A stretch of DNA of 64,000 nt from positions 2,309,001-2,373,000 of the forward strand of contig NC_092648.1 in assembly GCF_032118995.1 (NCBI RefSeq). The letters are read 5' to 3'. Each line of letters begins with the position of its first letter. Position 1 is the stretch's first letter. The translations under genes were made by a program, and so were the position numbers. Source of the DNA: Asterias amurensis (lineage: Eukaryota > Echinodermata > Asteroidea > Forcipulatida > Asteriidae). Below, piece after piece: positions 35,281-47,700 of the stretch. The notes beneath the pieces were generated by a model. That model did not search any database, was not told the origin of the DNA, and was given only the letters and a program-made list of their open reading frames with translations.

Positions 35281-36149
35281 AGCTGGACCTTCTAGAATTT
35301 TCTTGGCCAACTTTTGTGACCATATTTGGTGCTAAATGGGCGGGACTTGCAAGGGATGAAACTATTTATTTTCAAAGGGGTGGTCGAGTACCTCTTCTTG
35401 CACGGGTTTAATTATAAACCAGTGTTTACATTATTGACTGATAATTAATTGAACAATGACCCTTGAAGAAAATGGAAGGCGCAAAATAATAGAGCTGAGA
35501 TTTGTTGTCTCAAGGAGGTATGGAGAATTTAGAAGTTGATCAATACCACCATCCGATACTGAACAAATCTGCCCGTGACTCAGAAGTATGTACCTGTTTT
35601 TCATACACAGGTAACGAGAACTTAAAAGTTGATCAATTGGATTATACTATTGTATGGTTTCCCAATATCCCAAATCACTTTTCTTTTTGTAAGACAGTTT
35701 TTTCTTCGCTCTTTTCATATAATGATTTTTTTAACAGATCAATATTTATTTGATATCTGCGAATTCCCAATTTGTTTTCAGGTTATTTCGTCAAATTCTT
35801 TTCACCCCCGTTGAACCAAACTTTTCCCTGCCATTTATCCCCATTATTATTATGGAATGATCCCCTTCCCCACGTGGGTGCCCCACACTTCTCTGCCCCG
35901 ACCATGTAGTTTGTACACTTTCTGTACAGCCTTTTGTTAAGTTGTATTAGCATTTGAGAAGTCAGGGAGATGATCAACCAATGTTGTTGTTTTTGTTTTA
36001 CACGTGTTTAACATCACGATCGAAACATGGGACTGATTTCATAAAGCTGCTAAGCAAAAAAAAAAACTGTTTGACAAATTTCTTTTCTAAACAAAAATTT
36101 AGCGGGGCACCAGTCACAACACAACCTAATACTTGTCTGTAATTAGCAC

Positions 36150-37650
36150 GATTTTTTCTTCGTAAAATCTGAACAATCGTCAGTAAATATGCATAACTTA
36201 CAACAAAACATCTTCAAGCCAGACAAGAACTCTAAGCCAGGATTTATTAATTATTCGTTGAACATATCAAACAATATTTACTCATTATTAGGTAGGTTAT
36301 GTTGGTTCCATGACTGCATAGGCTAGTACTCTCCTTGCCAATTTATAATAACTTGTCATGAAAACAATTTTTGAGTAAAACCATTCACAAGAAAAGGGGT
36401 CACAGGGTTCAATCATATAACCCACACCAACGCCCCTTCCCCTTCCCCTATTCCTACCCCAAAATATCAAAATAGTGTTGTAATAAACAAAATATCACAA
36501 GAATGCTCATTCACACCAACTTGTAAGTAAAGGTATGCTTTGGGTAATTTTTAAAGACCAGTATCCCTTACTAGGCGTAGCCTATCCCAACAATGTTGTT
36601 AAAGCAGACCTGTGGAAATTTGGGTTAAATTGGTCATCAACGTTGCAAGTAAATAGCAAAAGAAAAAAACACCCTTGTTGCACTTAGAATTGTGTGCTCT
36701 CCTAGACCTTTCTAAGATTTAAATTTTCAGGGTGAGAATTACCTCTTTCTCCTAGACTAAACTACTTCAAAGGTAGTCATTTCTCACGATGTTTTATACT
36801 ATCAACATGACACACAATTTGAAGGATAAATTGTGGCATACAATTTAGTTTTCAGCTGCCTTGAAAAATCATACGAAACTTTTTCTTTCTCTTTGTCATA
36901 GCGTAAGTTCTGGATAAGTATATCAAACTTTGATTGCACTTTTGGTTTGGGCCGAAACTAGGGTTAGGTCGAAGTGAAACATATTTTATTTTACATGATT
37001 TTTATTAATTCATTTCATCGCTCAGCGCTACCTCCGTATTGCAAAATATACATACAAGTAATTGTAGAGGGCAATTTAACAAAATGTACATTATTCAATA
37101 TTTTTTTGGTAATTAACCTTTTGTTGCCATGGGAAATTTGTTTTTAAAGAATAAACCATTAATGAATGAATGAAGAAAAAAGAACAAAGACGTAGAAAGA
37201 ACGTAAATATATCATGCACTTAATAAAGCAGAGGCAAAAATGGCGGAGGGTCAAAAGACCAAATAGAAATACTTTTATAAGAAAAGACACTTGACCAATC
37301 GAACTTACAACGAATCGTACAAGCAAACAAAGCAAAATCGACTAGGATATAACCTCATATAAACTTCTTTCAGACGTATAAGTTGTAAATATACATCATG
37401 TAGTTCAGGAGTAATAATGTCATACTTTCAATTATTAAGAAAACATAAATTTTACTGAAAAACCTGTAACAATAAAATGATGTCAACTTGAAATAATGAT
37501 TTGAAAAACAGATATGTAACATGTTTAATGTGACAATTCAAAACCACAGTAGGTAATGATTTGTAATGCTTTTTGCTTCTTTTGGCACTTTTTTGGTGGG
37601 GCTCTTTTAATAGTACATTTTTTTTATTATCCTGTTTAATATCTTGTAAT
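36150..37650. other. Intergenic, no gene recognised
   Basis: Includes a degenerate family P MITE (about 36528-36807) and otherwise anonymous A+T-rich DNA between the right exon-repeat unit and DGLUCY. Confidence 0.45.
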
Positions 37651-37689
37651 TTTATGTATACTTATTCAGTAATGTTGTGAACCACATGT

Positions 37690-38025
37690 ATGTAAATTTG
37701 AATTGCTTTTGGCCTCTAGTCTGCTTTAGCTCAAATGCTTTTACAATAAACCATAAAACAATTATTGACTGGTCACACAGTAGGAGGGTTGACTGTGTAC
37801 TGGGTTCATGCAGGCTAGATGCAATCACCACATTATATCATGATTATTGCAAGCTTGCATAACTGATACCTAATTCAAAACCGGTGGGTACATGATATTG
37901 AATGGTCACACAGTAGGAGGGTTGACTGTGTACTGCGTAGATGCAATCACCACACTCATAATACTAATTGGTTTGTCTGTCATTCAAAACCACAGTAGAT
38001 GATCAGACAGTAGGTGGGTTGAAAA
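37690..38025 (-). repeat. Family S tandem repeat downstream of DGLUCY
   Basis: Three copies around CACAGTAGGAGGGTTGACTG at 37777, 37907 and 38007. Same family as 1600-1935 and 44090-44765. Confidence 0.75.
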
Positions 38026-38604
38026 AGGATGGTACCTCAAAAATAGCTTGTGTTGCACTTCATGCAATTAATCTTAGCATGTAGGTGGTAACTTGTGATT
38101 ATAGCACGTCATTGCACCAGAACAGTATTCAAATCTAACTTGCAAATGGCTTTTAACCCAATACTTTTCGCTGGCTCCAACTTATTTCACCATACATTCA
38201 AACAGTACACACTGGTACTTTTAACTTGTTCATGAGCAAGTTGCCTGGTACAGAAAACATTGTACAGTGTTTTTAAGTTCCACTTTCTACGTCACTTAAA
38301 TTGGTGAAAAACAAATATCAGCTGCTTAATTGATAAGTTGCATTCCTGCATGAAACTTGATAATATTTAATTGCATAAATCTGGTATTCTCCCCTATAAA
38401 CATCCATCAAAATTCAGTTTGAAACAAAACTACTAGAATCACATTCCTATTTCAAACTGTATAACTGTTAGTAACAAGAGAAAAAACAGTTATCCATAAA
38501 GATTACAAAAATACTATATCATTTTATCGTTTTATAGAATACAAATTACTCAGTCTCATCACTTTGGTATAAATCAGTGAAAAATATTATCTGATTACAA
38601 TTGG

Positions 38605-38610
38605 TTTATT
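38605..38610 (-). terminator. DGLUCY poly(A) signal
   Basis: AATAAA on the minus strand, 43 nt after the stop codon, implying a very short 3' UTR. Confidence 0.55.
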
Positions 38611-38652
38611 TCAGTCCTGATTTAGATTCTCCAACTCACTGGTAATCATCTT

Positions 38653-38796
38653 TTAGTTTTCTCCAATGACTCTAAGTATCTCTTGAATCTTCTTTGTGTG
38701 GACATCTTGAAAGGACAGTCCGTCCACGTTCCTGACATCTGTCCCTGTCATGTCAAAGAACTCTTGGCTGATCAGGATGTCTAACATCTGCCCCTC
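38653..38796 (-). CDS. DGLUCY: DGLUCY exon 10 and stop
   Basis: 144 nt after acceptor CTTTTTAG. Encodes EGQMLDILISQEFFDMTGTD, VDGLSFQDVH and ends GEN-TAA at 38653. Confidence 0.93.
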   Translation of the reverse strand, partial: EGQMLDILISQEFFDMTGTDVRNVDGLSFQDVHTKKIQEILRVIGEN

Positions 38797-41700
38797 CTAA
38801 AAAGAATGTTAATATGAAATGGTTCAGGTCTAGCTGTTGTATTGATGTGGTTTGGGTGTAATGTGTGTCCAGTTTGGGTGTCAGGTGTGCCCAGTTTGGG
38901 GTCAGGTGTGTCTTTAGTTTAGGTGTCAGGTGTGCCCAGTTTGGGGTCAGGAGTGTCTTTAGTTTGGGTGTCAGGTGTGCCCAGTTTGGGTGTCAGGTGT
39001 TGGGGTCAGGTGTGCCCCCAGTTTGGGTGTCCGGTGTGCCCAGTTTGGGTGTCAGGTGTTGGGGTCAGGTGTGCCCCCAGTTTGGGTGTCAGGTGTGCCC
39101 ACTTTTGGGGTCAGGTGTGCCCCCAGTTTGGGTGTCAGGTGTGCCCAGCTTTGGTGTCAGGTGTGCCCACAGTTTGGGTGTAAGGTGTGCCCACTTTTGG
39201 GGGCAGGTGTGCCCACAGTTTGGGTGTCAGGTGTGCCCCCAGTTTGAGTTTGGTAAGGGGTACCCACAATTTGGGTCAGTTGTATTGATGTTGTTTGGCT
39301 CAGTTGTCCCCACAGTTTTTGCGTATATATGTTTGCACTGTATGCATCCATGAAGTGAATTACTGTTTGGTCAACAGTTCTTATATTCCTCATTCTTATG
39401 ACTCCTAAGTTTTTAACAGTATCATGATTTGAAGGGATTCATGAAGTTCCTCTTTCTGTTTACAGTTGTTTTATATTTATCAGCATGCTTATTGGATTCT
39501 TGCTTCACATCTTTATATCTGTAAAGCACACTGCGCCTTGAACACCCAGCAGGGTGGATACGTGCGCATTACAAGTCTTATTATTATTATTATTATTTAG
39601 CAGGTTTTTTTCCTCCAGATTTTGGCGCTACATAAAATACTGTTTATATGGTTCGTGTGTGGTTGCACAACTTTACACAGTGTACTGTACAGATCCATTC
39701 ACCTCATATTATCATATTGCAAGCCCATTCAACAACTCACATCAGTAAACTCTAAGAGAAAACACTGTAGTAAACCAAATCAAAATTGACTAAATAATTT
39801 GTCAGTAAATCCGTCAAAATATAGGGGGTGCAATGAAAATCATAAACTCTTACCCGCTCAATATCCGGCAATGCCTTTCTAAACCTCTCCAGCTCTTTCT
39901 CCGTCGGCGGGTAACCAACCGCCTTCCTCCTGTACCTATCATGGATAGGGCATCTACTGACTAGGTACAGGGCTGTAGCTAAGGCGTAACCACCCCAGTT
40001 AGATACCCCAGCAGTCAGGAGGTAGTCTGAGGCGATGGCACAGGCGATGGTGGGTCCATTGGGGATGTCACGGTGGATGATGTCTTTGACTTTACCCATG
40101 CCCAGTTCATTGCCTCCATCTCCGATGCCTTCAGGGTTAAACAAAATATAAATTTATTTTTATAAATTTGATAGATTGATACAAGGTTAGCAATATAAAA
40201 ATTATGAAAGAGTACAAACCTGAAAGTATGCTAGTTCACTACGATCAGCATGATTTAAGTTAGCAAGAAGCTACTTTTTCAACTGACAATATGTACAAAA
40301 AGGATTTTAAACTTTGCATTGTTGAAGTACGATATGGAAAGGAAACATCATGTAATGACTATCTCTAAATGAGTTGAGGTTGTTATGAAAAGATCTGTTG
40401 GTTGAACTCAACGTTTTGATCACTATACTAGGATCGTCTTCTGGAGAAAGCTGTCTTTTTTTAACATTGCTGAGATGCAAGCGTGTCATGGCCGAGCGGT
40501 TAAGAGCACCGGATTTAAGCTCTGGTGTTTGATCAGCAGGGTGTGGGTTCGAATCCAGGTCGTGACACTTGCTACGTAAAATTGGGAAGGTAGTGCTTTC
40601 TGCTCTACCGGCCAGGCTTCAGACTGATGATACCCAAGCCTACATCCGTATGGACTGTCAAAGGGGTCACCCTGTTTCAGCTCTAGGAGTAGGTGGCAAC
40701 GGCCTCTGGACAAAACATTGTAGCCCACACCTTGAAGTGGCCTTCAGGCCTTGTGTGTCTGGCGACTTGCATAAAAAAATAAAAATAAATAAAAAAGGTC
40801 ACTCTGGCACTACATACAGAGGGCACCATGTGTTTCGCCTGTGTAAGGGTTTCTATCCCCGCTGTTCAAATGTGTAACCAAAGGAGCCTGTCATGCAACA
40901 AAACAACATGAAATGATGGGTGCAGAGCGTGAGACGGCCTACCTACCCTAATAGCAGTAGTAACTTGAATCAGCCCTTTCATGCACCATTTATTTTAATG
41001 ATGCATTGATCATAGGGACACATAAATTGTTAACTATTTTATTGTGGAAATGGCGACCCCAAATACAGGTCACACAGCACACTCAAGAGTCCTCTTTCCT
41101 ATTCTGTAAACTATGTGGTTGTGTGATCTTTGTTTTTTTATTTTACAACTATTTTTCTGAAGGGAGCGGTCACGAATGACCTGTCGGCGCATGAAAGAGT
41201 TAGTCAAAAGAAATAAGTTTGACACTCACCTGTGGTATGAACCAATGGCATCTCAGTAGCTGCCATGAACAACCAATCCACACCCCCAACCAGCTTGCTA
41301 ATATCAATTGCCTTCATGGTGTAGTACCGTCCATCCTCTGCCCTGCCTACTCTCTCAATGGCTAGGAGATGATCGTACCGAGGGCTGCCCCCCTTTAACA
41401 TGAATGTCTTGGCTGTTTCCATGTTGTCTTCTGATCCTTCGGGTGGGTACAGCACTACAGGGATGGGGCTGTGAAGAACTTCTATAGTTTACAAAGAGGA
41501 TTACAAAAAAGGAGTGAATCTTTGCTGTGAAACCACCGTAAAATCTCAATGAAGTGCAGGCTTTTATTTCTATTTCACCATGCTTAAAAAAGGGAATTGC
41601 AAGTCCCTTAACAAGCAGCTTGTACCGAAATGCACAGAGCAGCCGCAAATGGCTGCAAGGTTGACCTACTTTCATTCACATAAAGAGATTTAAGTAATAA

Positions 41701-44700
41701 TTATGTCTAGATATGATATTTTCCAATGTAATATGTTTACACTTACACATGTAGTATCCCCATTGCTAAACACAAAACTAAATGATAATTCTGTTGAGAT
41801 TTTTAATGACAAAATGTGATGAAAGAATGTAACAATATTAACAACTTGCTGGGCATTTTGTGATGATTATTAAGAAATGAATGGTCACTCAGTTGTTAAA
41901 ACACCTTGAAAAAAAGAGTGTCCAGACCATTAACTGGCTAGTAAATTTCAGCAAATGCTCTCTGTCAAGCCCAGAGACAGCTATAATTGGTGAATAATTC
42001 TCTGGAATGTCATTTCTCACTTCCCCCACTCCATGGTCTCATGGAGGTTATTAGGCTCTACTCTAAATGTAAACATTGGTCTCTACCCCCAGTGTGCTGA
42101 ACAGTACATTGCTGACCTGAAACAAGGTCAAACCAAAGGGCTGAGCAATTAACAATCTATTAGGTTGACTTCCCCTCATTAAACAGTAATCTATCCAGCT
42201 GTGGTCTTAACCAAGGACACAGTAAAAACTAGGTGAATACACCTTGAATTAAACCACACTTTACATACACACCCAAGATGGATGTTTTGGGAAACACAGA
42301 ACAGCAAAACAATATGAGAACAAAATGACTTATGCTCTGCTAGTTAGATGTTCAAGATCAAGGTTTCCATAGTGTAAACAAATAAATAATAATTGATTAT
42401 TTCAAGATGAGCATGAAATAGTGCTCTTAGGTCTTGTCTTTGAACTGGCACAAAATGCAAATCTCTTCTCAAAACTTACATTATGTCACAGGTTTTCACG
42501 GATTATTTGTCCATTTTCTTTAGTTTTTTTAAAGTTTTTTTTTTACTGTGCCTTGAACACCCACCACGGTGGATGTGTGCGCATTACAAGTTATTTTTAT
42601 TTTATGTTATTTTTATCACAAATTTTTTATTTATAGAAAGAAAGAAATGCTAGAAGACAATGAAATATTGACATCAGTGAGAACAAAATCAGATTTATAC
42701 TTACGTTTTTCCACCAAGGTTTCCATCAACGTAGTCAGGGGTCCATAAAGCGTCTTATCAGCAAGTAGATCAACCTTCTTCCTGAGAGCTTGTAGCATCA
42801 TGGCAATAGCAATTGCCCCCGGCGGTCCGTCATCCTCATACGGATTCCTGTTATTGATGAAGCAGGGGAAGCCTGTTGTCACGGCAACTGATGAGGCATG
42901 GGAGAGAGCGAGGGCCGACTTCAGGAGATCACCGGGCACAACGAGATTTCCAATATTCCTGTTGCCTGTCGGTGAAAAAAAGAAATGTTACATGAATGGC
43001 CTTGCAGGCCTCGAAATTAACCCATGGCACCCACAGCAACTGTCGCAGTGCCCTGTGCCTCTGCTCTGGTGCCCTTTGCAAGGTTTCAATACAAATTTAT
43101 ATTTTCCGCATTGCGTGCCCTTCACCATAGAGGAAAATTGCTGCGCCCTTTTAGAGCGAAGTTTAAGGCCTGTCCTTATCAAGCTATGCTTGGCCATTAC
43201 TACATATTCAAAAATTTTGAAGAGGCACCAAGGCCAAAACCAGAGGCAAGGAAGGCCATGACCTCCCTTGACCTGCATGTAATTCCAGCCCGACGCTGCT
43301 TCTGCTACTGTTGCCAACATTATTTTGTGATGGTGTTGGTTAATGTTGATGGTTGTGGGTTGTTGCTTATTCTTTTTATGCTGCTGGTCCTATGAGTGAG
43401 ATAGTCCAGTTGTGGCCGTACTCTTGCAAGATCACTGCTCTCGCGCGAACTACTGGTTGCCGACTTCTACTCCCCACTACTGGGACCATAGTCATAAGAA
43501 CAGTAGGAGAATACCCCGGGAATCGCGGGGGGATTCAGAATAGAGTGGGAACGCTATCACTGCGACAGACATTTACCAACTTGTCCACATGTGTACAGCT
43601 ATCTATGTTATTATATTGTGATTGTCTTCATTACTATAATATTTATGAACCCGAAGCTGAATTTAAGAATACTCCCCAACTAAAGAGTTACTGTTACCTA
43701 AATCTTCAGCCATAGCCACCTCTAACTGCTGAATCTTTCTGACGACAGCTTCACTAGTCACACTCGCCCAGTAAGGTTTCTCGCACAGAGGAACGACTTT
43801 AGGGTTCTCTTCTGGGTTGTCTTGATCAATGGCTTTATCATCAAGGTCTGTCGGGGCGTCTGAGATGTACATGCTTCCCGGATAGTGAGAGAAAGCTATC
43901 GGACATTCTAAAATACAAACAAATAAATAAAAATTGAAACATTTCAAACTTAATTGCTTAATTAAACTGATTAAGCAAGTTGCCTGTCCATTTCAAAGCA
44001 GTCAATCCCCTAAGTTTTATGTGGTGTACAACTGTGCACAGAACTATGTGTAAATGTATGTACTAAGCAGTTACATTCACTACACGATCAAATTATAGGC
44101 TGGCATGGTTTTTTTAAACACCACGGTGGGTAATATTGAATGGTCGGACAGTAGGAGGGTTGAATGTGTACTGTGTAAGGTTGTAAATAGTGGCACAACT
44201 GTGCACATGAACATCTGTGTACTGTATAGATGCATTCACCACATAATCATATTGTAAGCTGGCATGGTTTATCAATTATTTAAAACACCACGGTAGATGA
44301 TATTGAATGGACAGACAGTAGGAGGGTTAACTGTGTACTGTTTAGATGCATTTACCACATGACCATACTCTAGGCTGGCATGGTTTATCAATCTTTCAAC
44401 AGCACAGTGGATGATAAAATGGTCAGGGTAGGAGGGTTAACTTTGTACTGTGTAGGGTGTAGGGTGTAGGCTGGCATGGTTTTGTCGATCAATAAATACA
44501 ATAGTGAATGGAAATGAACGGTCAGACAGTAGGAGGGTTAACTTTGTACTGTGTAGGGTGTAGGCTGGCATGGTTTTGTCAATCATTAAATACCAAAGTG
44601 GATGATATTAAATGGTCAGACAGTAGGAGGGTTGACTGTGTACTGTGTATGGTGTTGGCTGGCATGGTTTACGTATCATTAAATACTAGAGGGGATGATA

Positions 44701-47700
44701 GAATAGTCAGACAGTAGGAGGGTTGACTGTGTATGGTGTTGGCTGGTCGGACAGTAGGATGAAGGTCAACTCACTGAGAGACAAAATGGCTTCTGTTCCA
44801 GTAATACCACAGGCCCAGAAGACTGGAACATCTCCTTCTTGGAAGTTCAATGGATCACAGAATTCTGGCTTGGTTATGTCAGATATCCCAATCAAAGCTG
44901 AAATTCAAGAAGAGTAAACAAAATCACTATAAAATTGGTTTTATAATGTTCAGTGCTACTTTGTAGTGACGGAGATGACTTGGGATCAGACTATTTTTGC
45001 AGACTTTGTATTGTTTATCTTGTTGGTGAAGGTCTGCAGCCACTCTCTGTCACTTCCACAGATATTCTCAGTGTGGCGAACCTTGTTTCTCCTATATAAA
45101 CGTTTGAGCTTAAAACCAGACTTTCTGCTTCTTCTTACCCAAACACTCATGATGTGTTGAGACATAGAACAGAGAGCCATTTCAACAGCTTTATTCCACA
45201 TATCGTTTGGAACTCCTTGCCGTGTGCCAATTCCCTCCATCCTACAGTCCAGACTGTTTTCAGAGGAATATCAATTCCTATCTCCAGCTCCCCAAAGATT
45301 TTTTCACCCTCAATGTTTTTGTTCTTGTAGCCCCTTACCAAGAGTGGCTTTAATAAGCCTTGTTTGGGGTGAACTTGCATAAAAATGTTTTTACAAAATA
45401 TATAAGCTGTCTCAAAAACAACAGTTTGAAAAATGATTAAACTAGAATCATGGTTTCAATTTTGCCAATATGATGGCTCAGATTCGCCACTTTGTGAAAC
45501 CGGTGACGACATACTCTGTTAATCTTTACATTTCTCTTCTTGTAGCCACCTTATCAAGAGTAGCTTTTAGTCTTGTACAGGGCAAACTTGCATTAAAAGA
45601 AATGTTATTTCTTAAGACATGTTATTTCTTAAGACACACTAACCTGGATCTCCAATATGGATGGGAGCACCATGGTTCCGAGTGAGTGGTAGAGTTACAC
45701 GGAACGCCGTCTCGACAAGCTCCTTCGGTATCGGTCTCATGGATACAGCTATATGGGCTTTGAATGGCGCTACCGGATGGCACATCACACCAGTCTAGAA
45801 AAACACCGTGATTTATACAAGTTAGGAAGTTTAAGGCAGTGGACACCATTGGTAATAACTCAAAATAATTTTAGGCATAAAACCTCACTTGGTGATGAGT
45901 AATGGGGAGAGGTTGATGGTAAAAAACATTGTGAGAAACAGCTCCCTCTGAAGTGACGTAGTTTTCGAGAAAGAAGTAATTTTCCACGAACTTGATTTCG
46001 AGACCTCAAGTTCAGAATTTGAGGTTTCAGAATCAAGCATCTGAAAGCACACAACGTAGTGTGATAAGGGTGGTTTTTTTCTGCCATAGTTATCTCGCAA
46101 CTCCGACGACCAATCAAGATAAAATTTTCATAGTTTTTTTTTTATGCATATGTTGAGATTCACCAAGTGAGAAGACTGGTCTTTGACAATAACCAATAGT
46201 GTCCATTGTCTTTAAGTACATTCTGGGGTATATTTTTGGTGGTCGTAACTAATTACTGTTTCGGTCAAAGACAAGTTCAACCAATGGCAAGTTCAACCGA
46301 AACAGTTTTAAACCATGTGAACTTGGTTTACAATAAGTGTGACCTTGTTCATTCTTTGGATTTTCTGGCAGGCAAGATACTGCACTGATCCTATGGGAAA
46401 GTTGACGTTGTGTGTCATAATTTCCACAAAAATCCAAGAGTCAGAGAAGTAAAAGGTGGAAAAGTTTTGAGAAGTGTGCCCCCTTTCATCATAATAATTA
46501 ATTAATAATTAAAACTTATAAAGCGCCATCTATCTAAGACTAAACTTATTCCGAGGCGCATCATATCAAAAGTTGATAAGAATTAGACAGTGCAATATCT
46601 ATAAAATATAAGATTTTATGTTTTCTTCCATTAGATTGTGTACAAATCATGCCTGCAGGAAGTCCAGGCTCTATGGCTCTTTTGTAAACATGTGATGTCA
46701 CAGGTGATATCGTCTATAGGTTATGACCACCCTAGCTCTAACAGCCAGGTTCCTATAGTGAGCAATACACATACCTACATCCTTCTGGACTGTAAAGGGG
46801 TAACCCTGTTTCAGCCTCAGGAGTAGGTGGCAAGGAGGCCCTGGTGGAAATTTTGTTGGGTGTTGGCCAAATTCCAAACCTGTTAAGTGTAACCTCAAAA
46901 AGGCCCTCTGGCTTTGTATTGTTCTTAGGCACATTCCCTTTAAAAGTACAATGACCATCTTTGGAAATGAAATTTTCACTTGTTGTATTGTATACAGCTA
47001 CATCCACGAAGGGTTAAAACAACAAACGATACCAAAAACCTTAGGTATACTCTGCAGGCCTTGAATTTCGTACTTGAATGGGCGCACAAATTTTGTGTGT
47101 GTAAAGGGCGCTTCTGTTAGGAAAACTTTGTAAAGAGACCACACCATAAGGCATATTATAATTATAATTTTGGGGGCCTAATCATCCTTGCTCGCAGCTA
47201 AGAGCTGAATTTTGAAGGATGCGGCTACATAGTGTTCTAGAAGCAGGCATGCAAGGGCGCCTTTGGCTGCCAGCCACATAAACCCATTATGACCACGGAG
47301 CACAGCCAAGATCAAAAGTGTTTGATTTTTGCCGAGGGAGGAAAACCGGATGGTCTGGAAAGCCCTCATAGCACAGCAGAGAACCAACGCTCAACTCACA
47401 TATGGCCCTGGCCGTGAATCGAACCGGGGTCACCTTGGTGAGAGCCGAGCGCTTTACTCACAAGCCAACCATGCCACCATATTGAGATAATGGTGGACAC
47501 AGCACTATGGCACACATAAGGTTTATGATAAAACTATCTGAAAACAGTGCACTGCTACAGTCCACCATACCTCAAAAAAGCTAATAGCAATTGCTGTGGT
47601 TGCAGTGGGTTATTTCGAAGCGGCCTTTGCCTTTACTTACTCTGTATGCACTGACACAACAATTCTGCTCCAGGTTTCTTAAAGGTACGCCTGCAGAGAG

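Noticed and set aside
38865-39353. 162-codon open frame rich in GVRCAQFG repeats
   Set aside because: Lies in the intron minisatellite; several frames are open at once because of the repeat.
40483-40568. A functional tRNA-Leu gene
   Set aside because: The tRNA-like part is fused to a SINE body with an A-rich tail and has no T-run terminator after the acceptor stem.
44986-45380. Possible retrotransposon coding fragment in DGLUCY intron 4
   Set aside because: Two overlapping minus-strand frames are open but neither shows a motif I can name.
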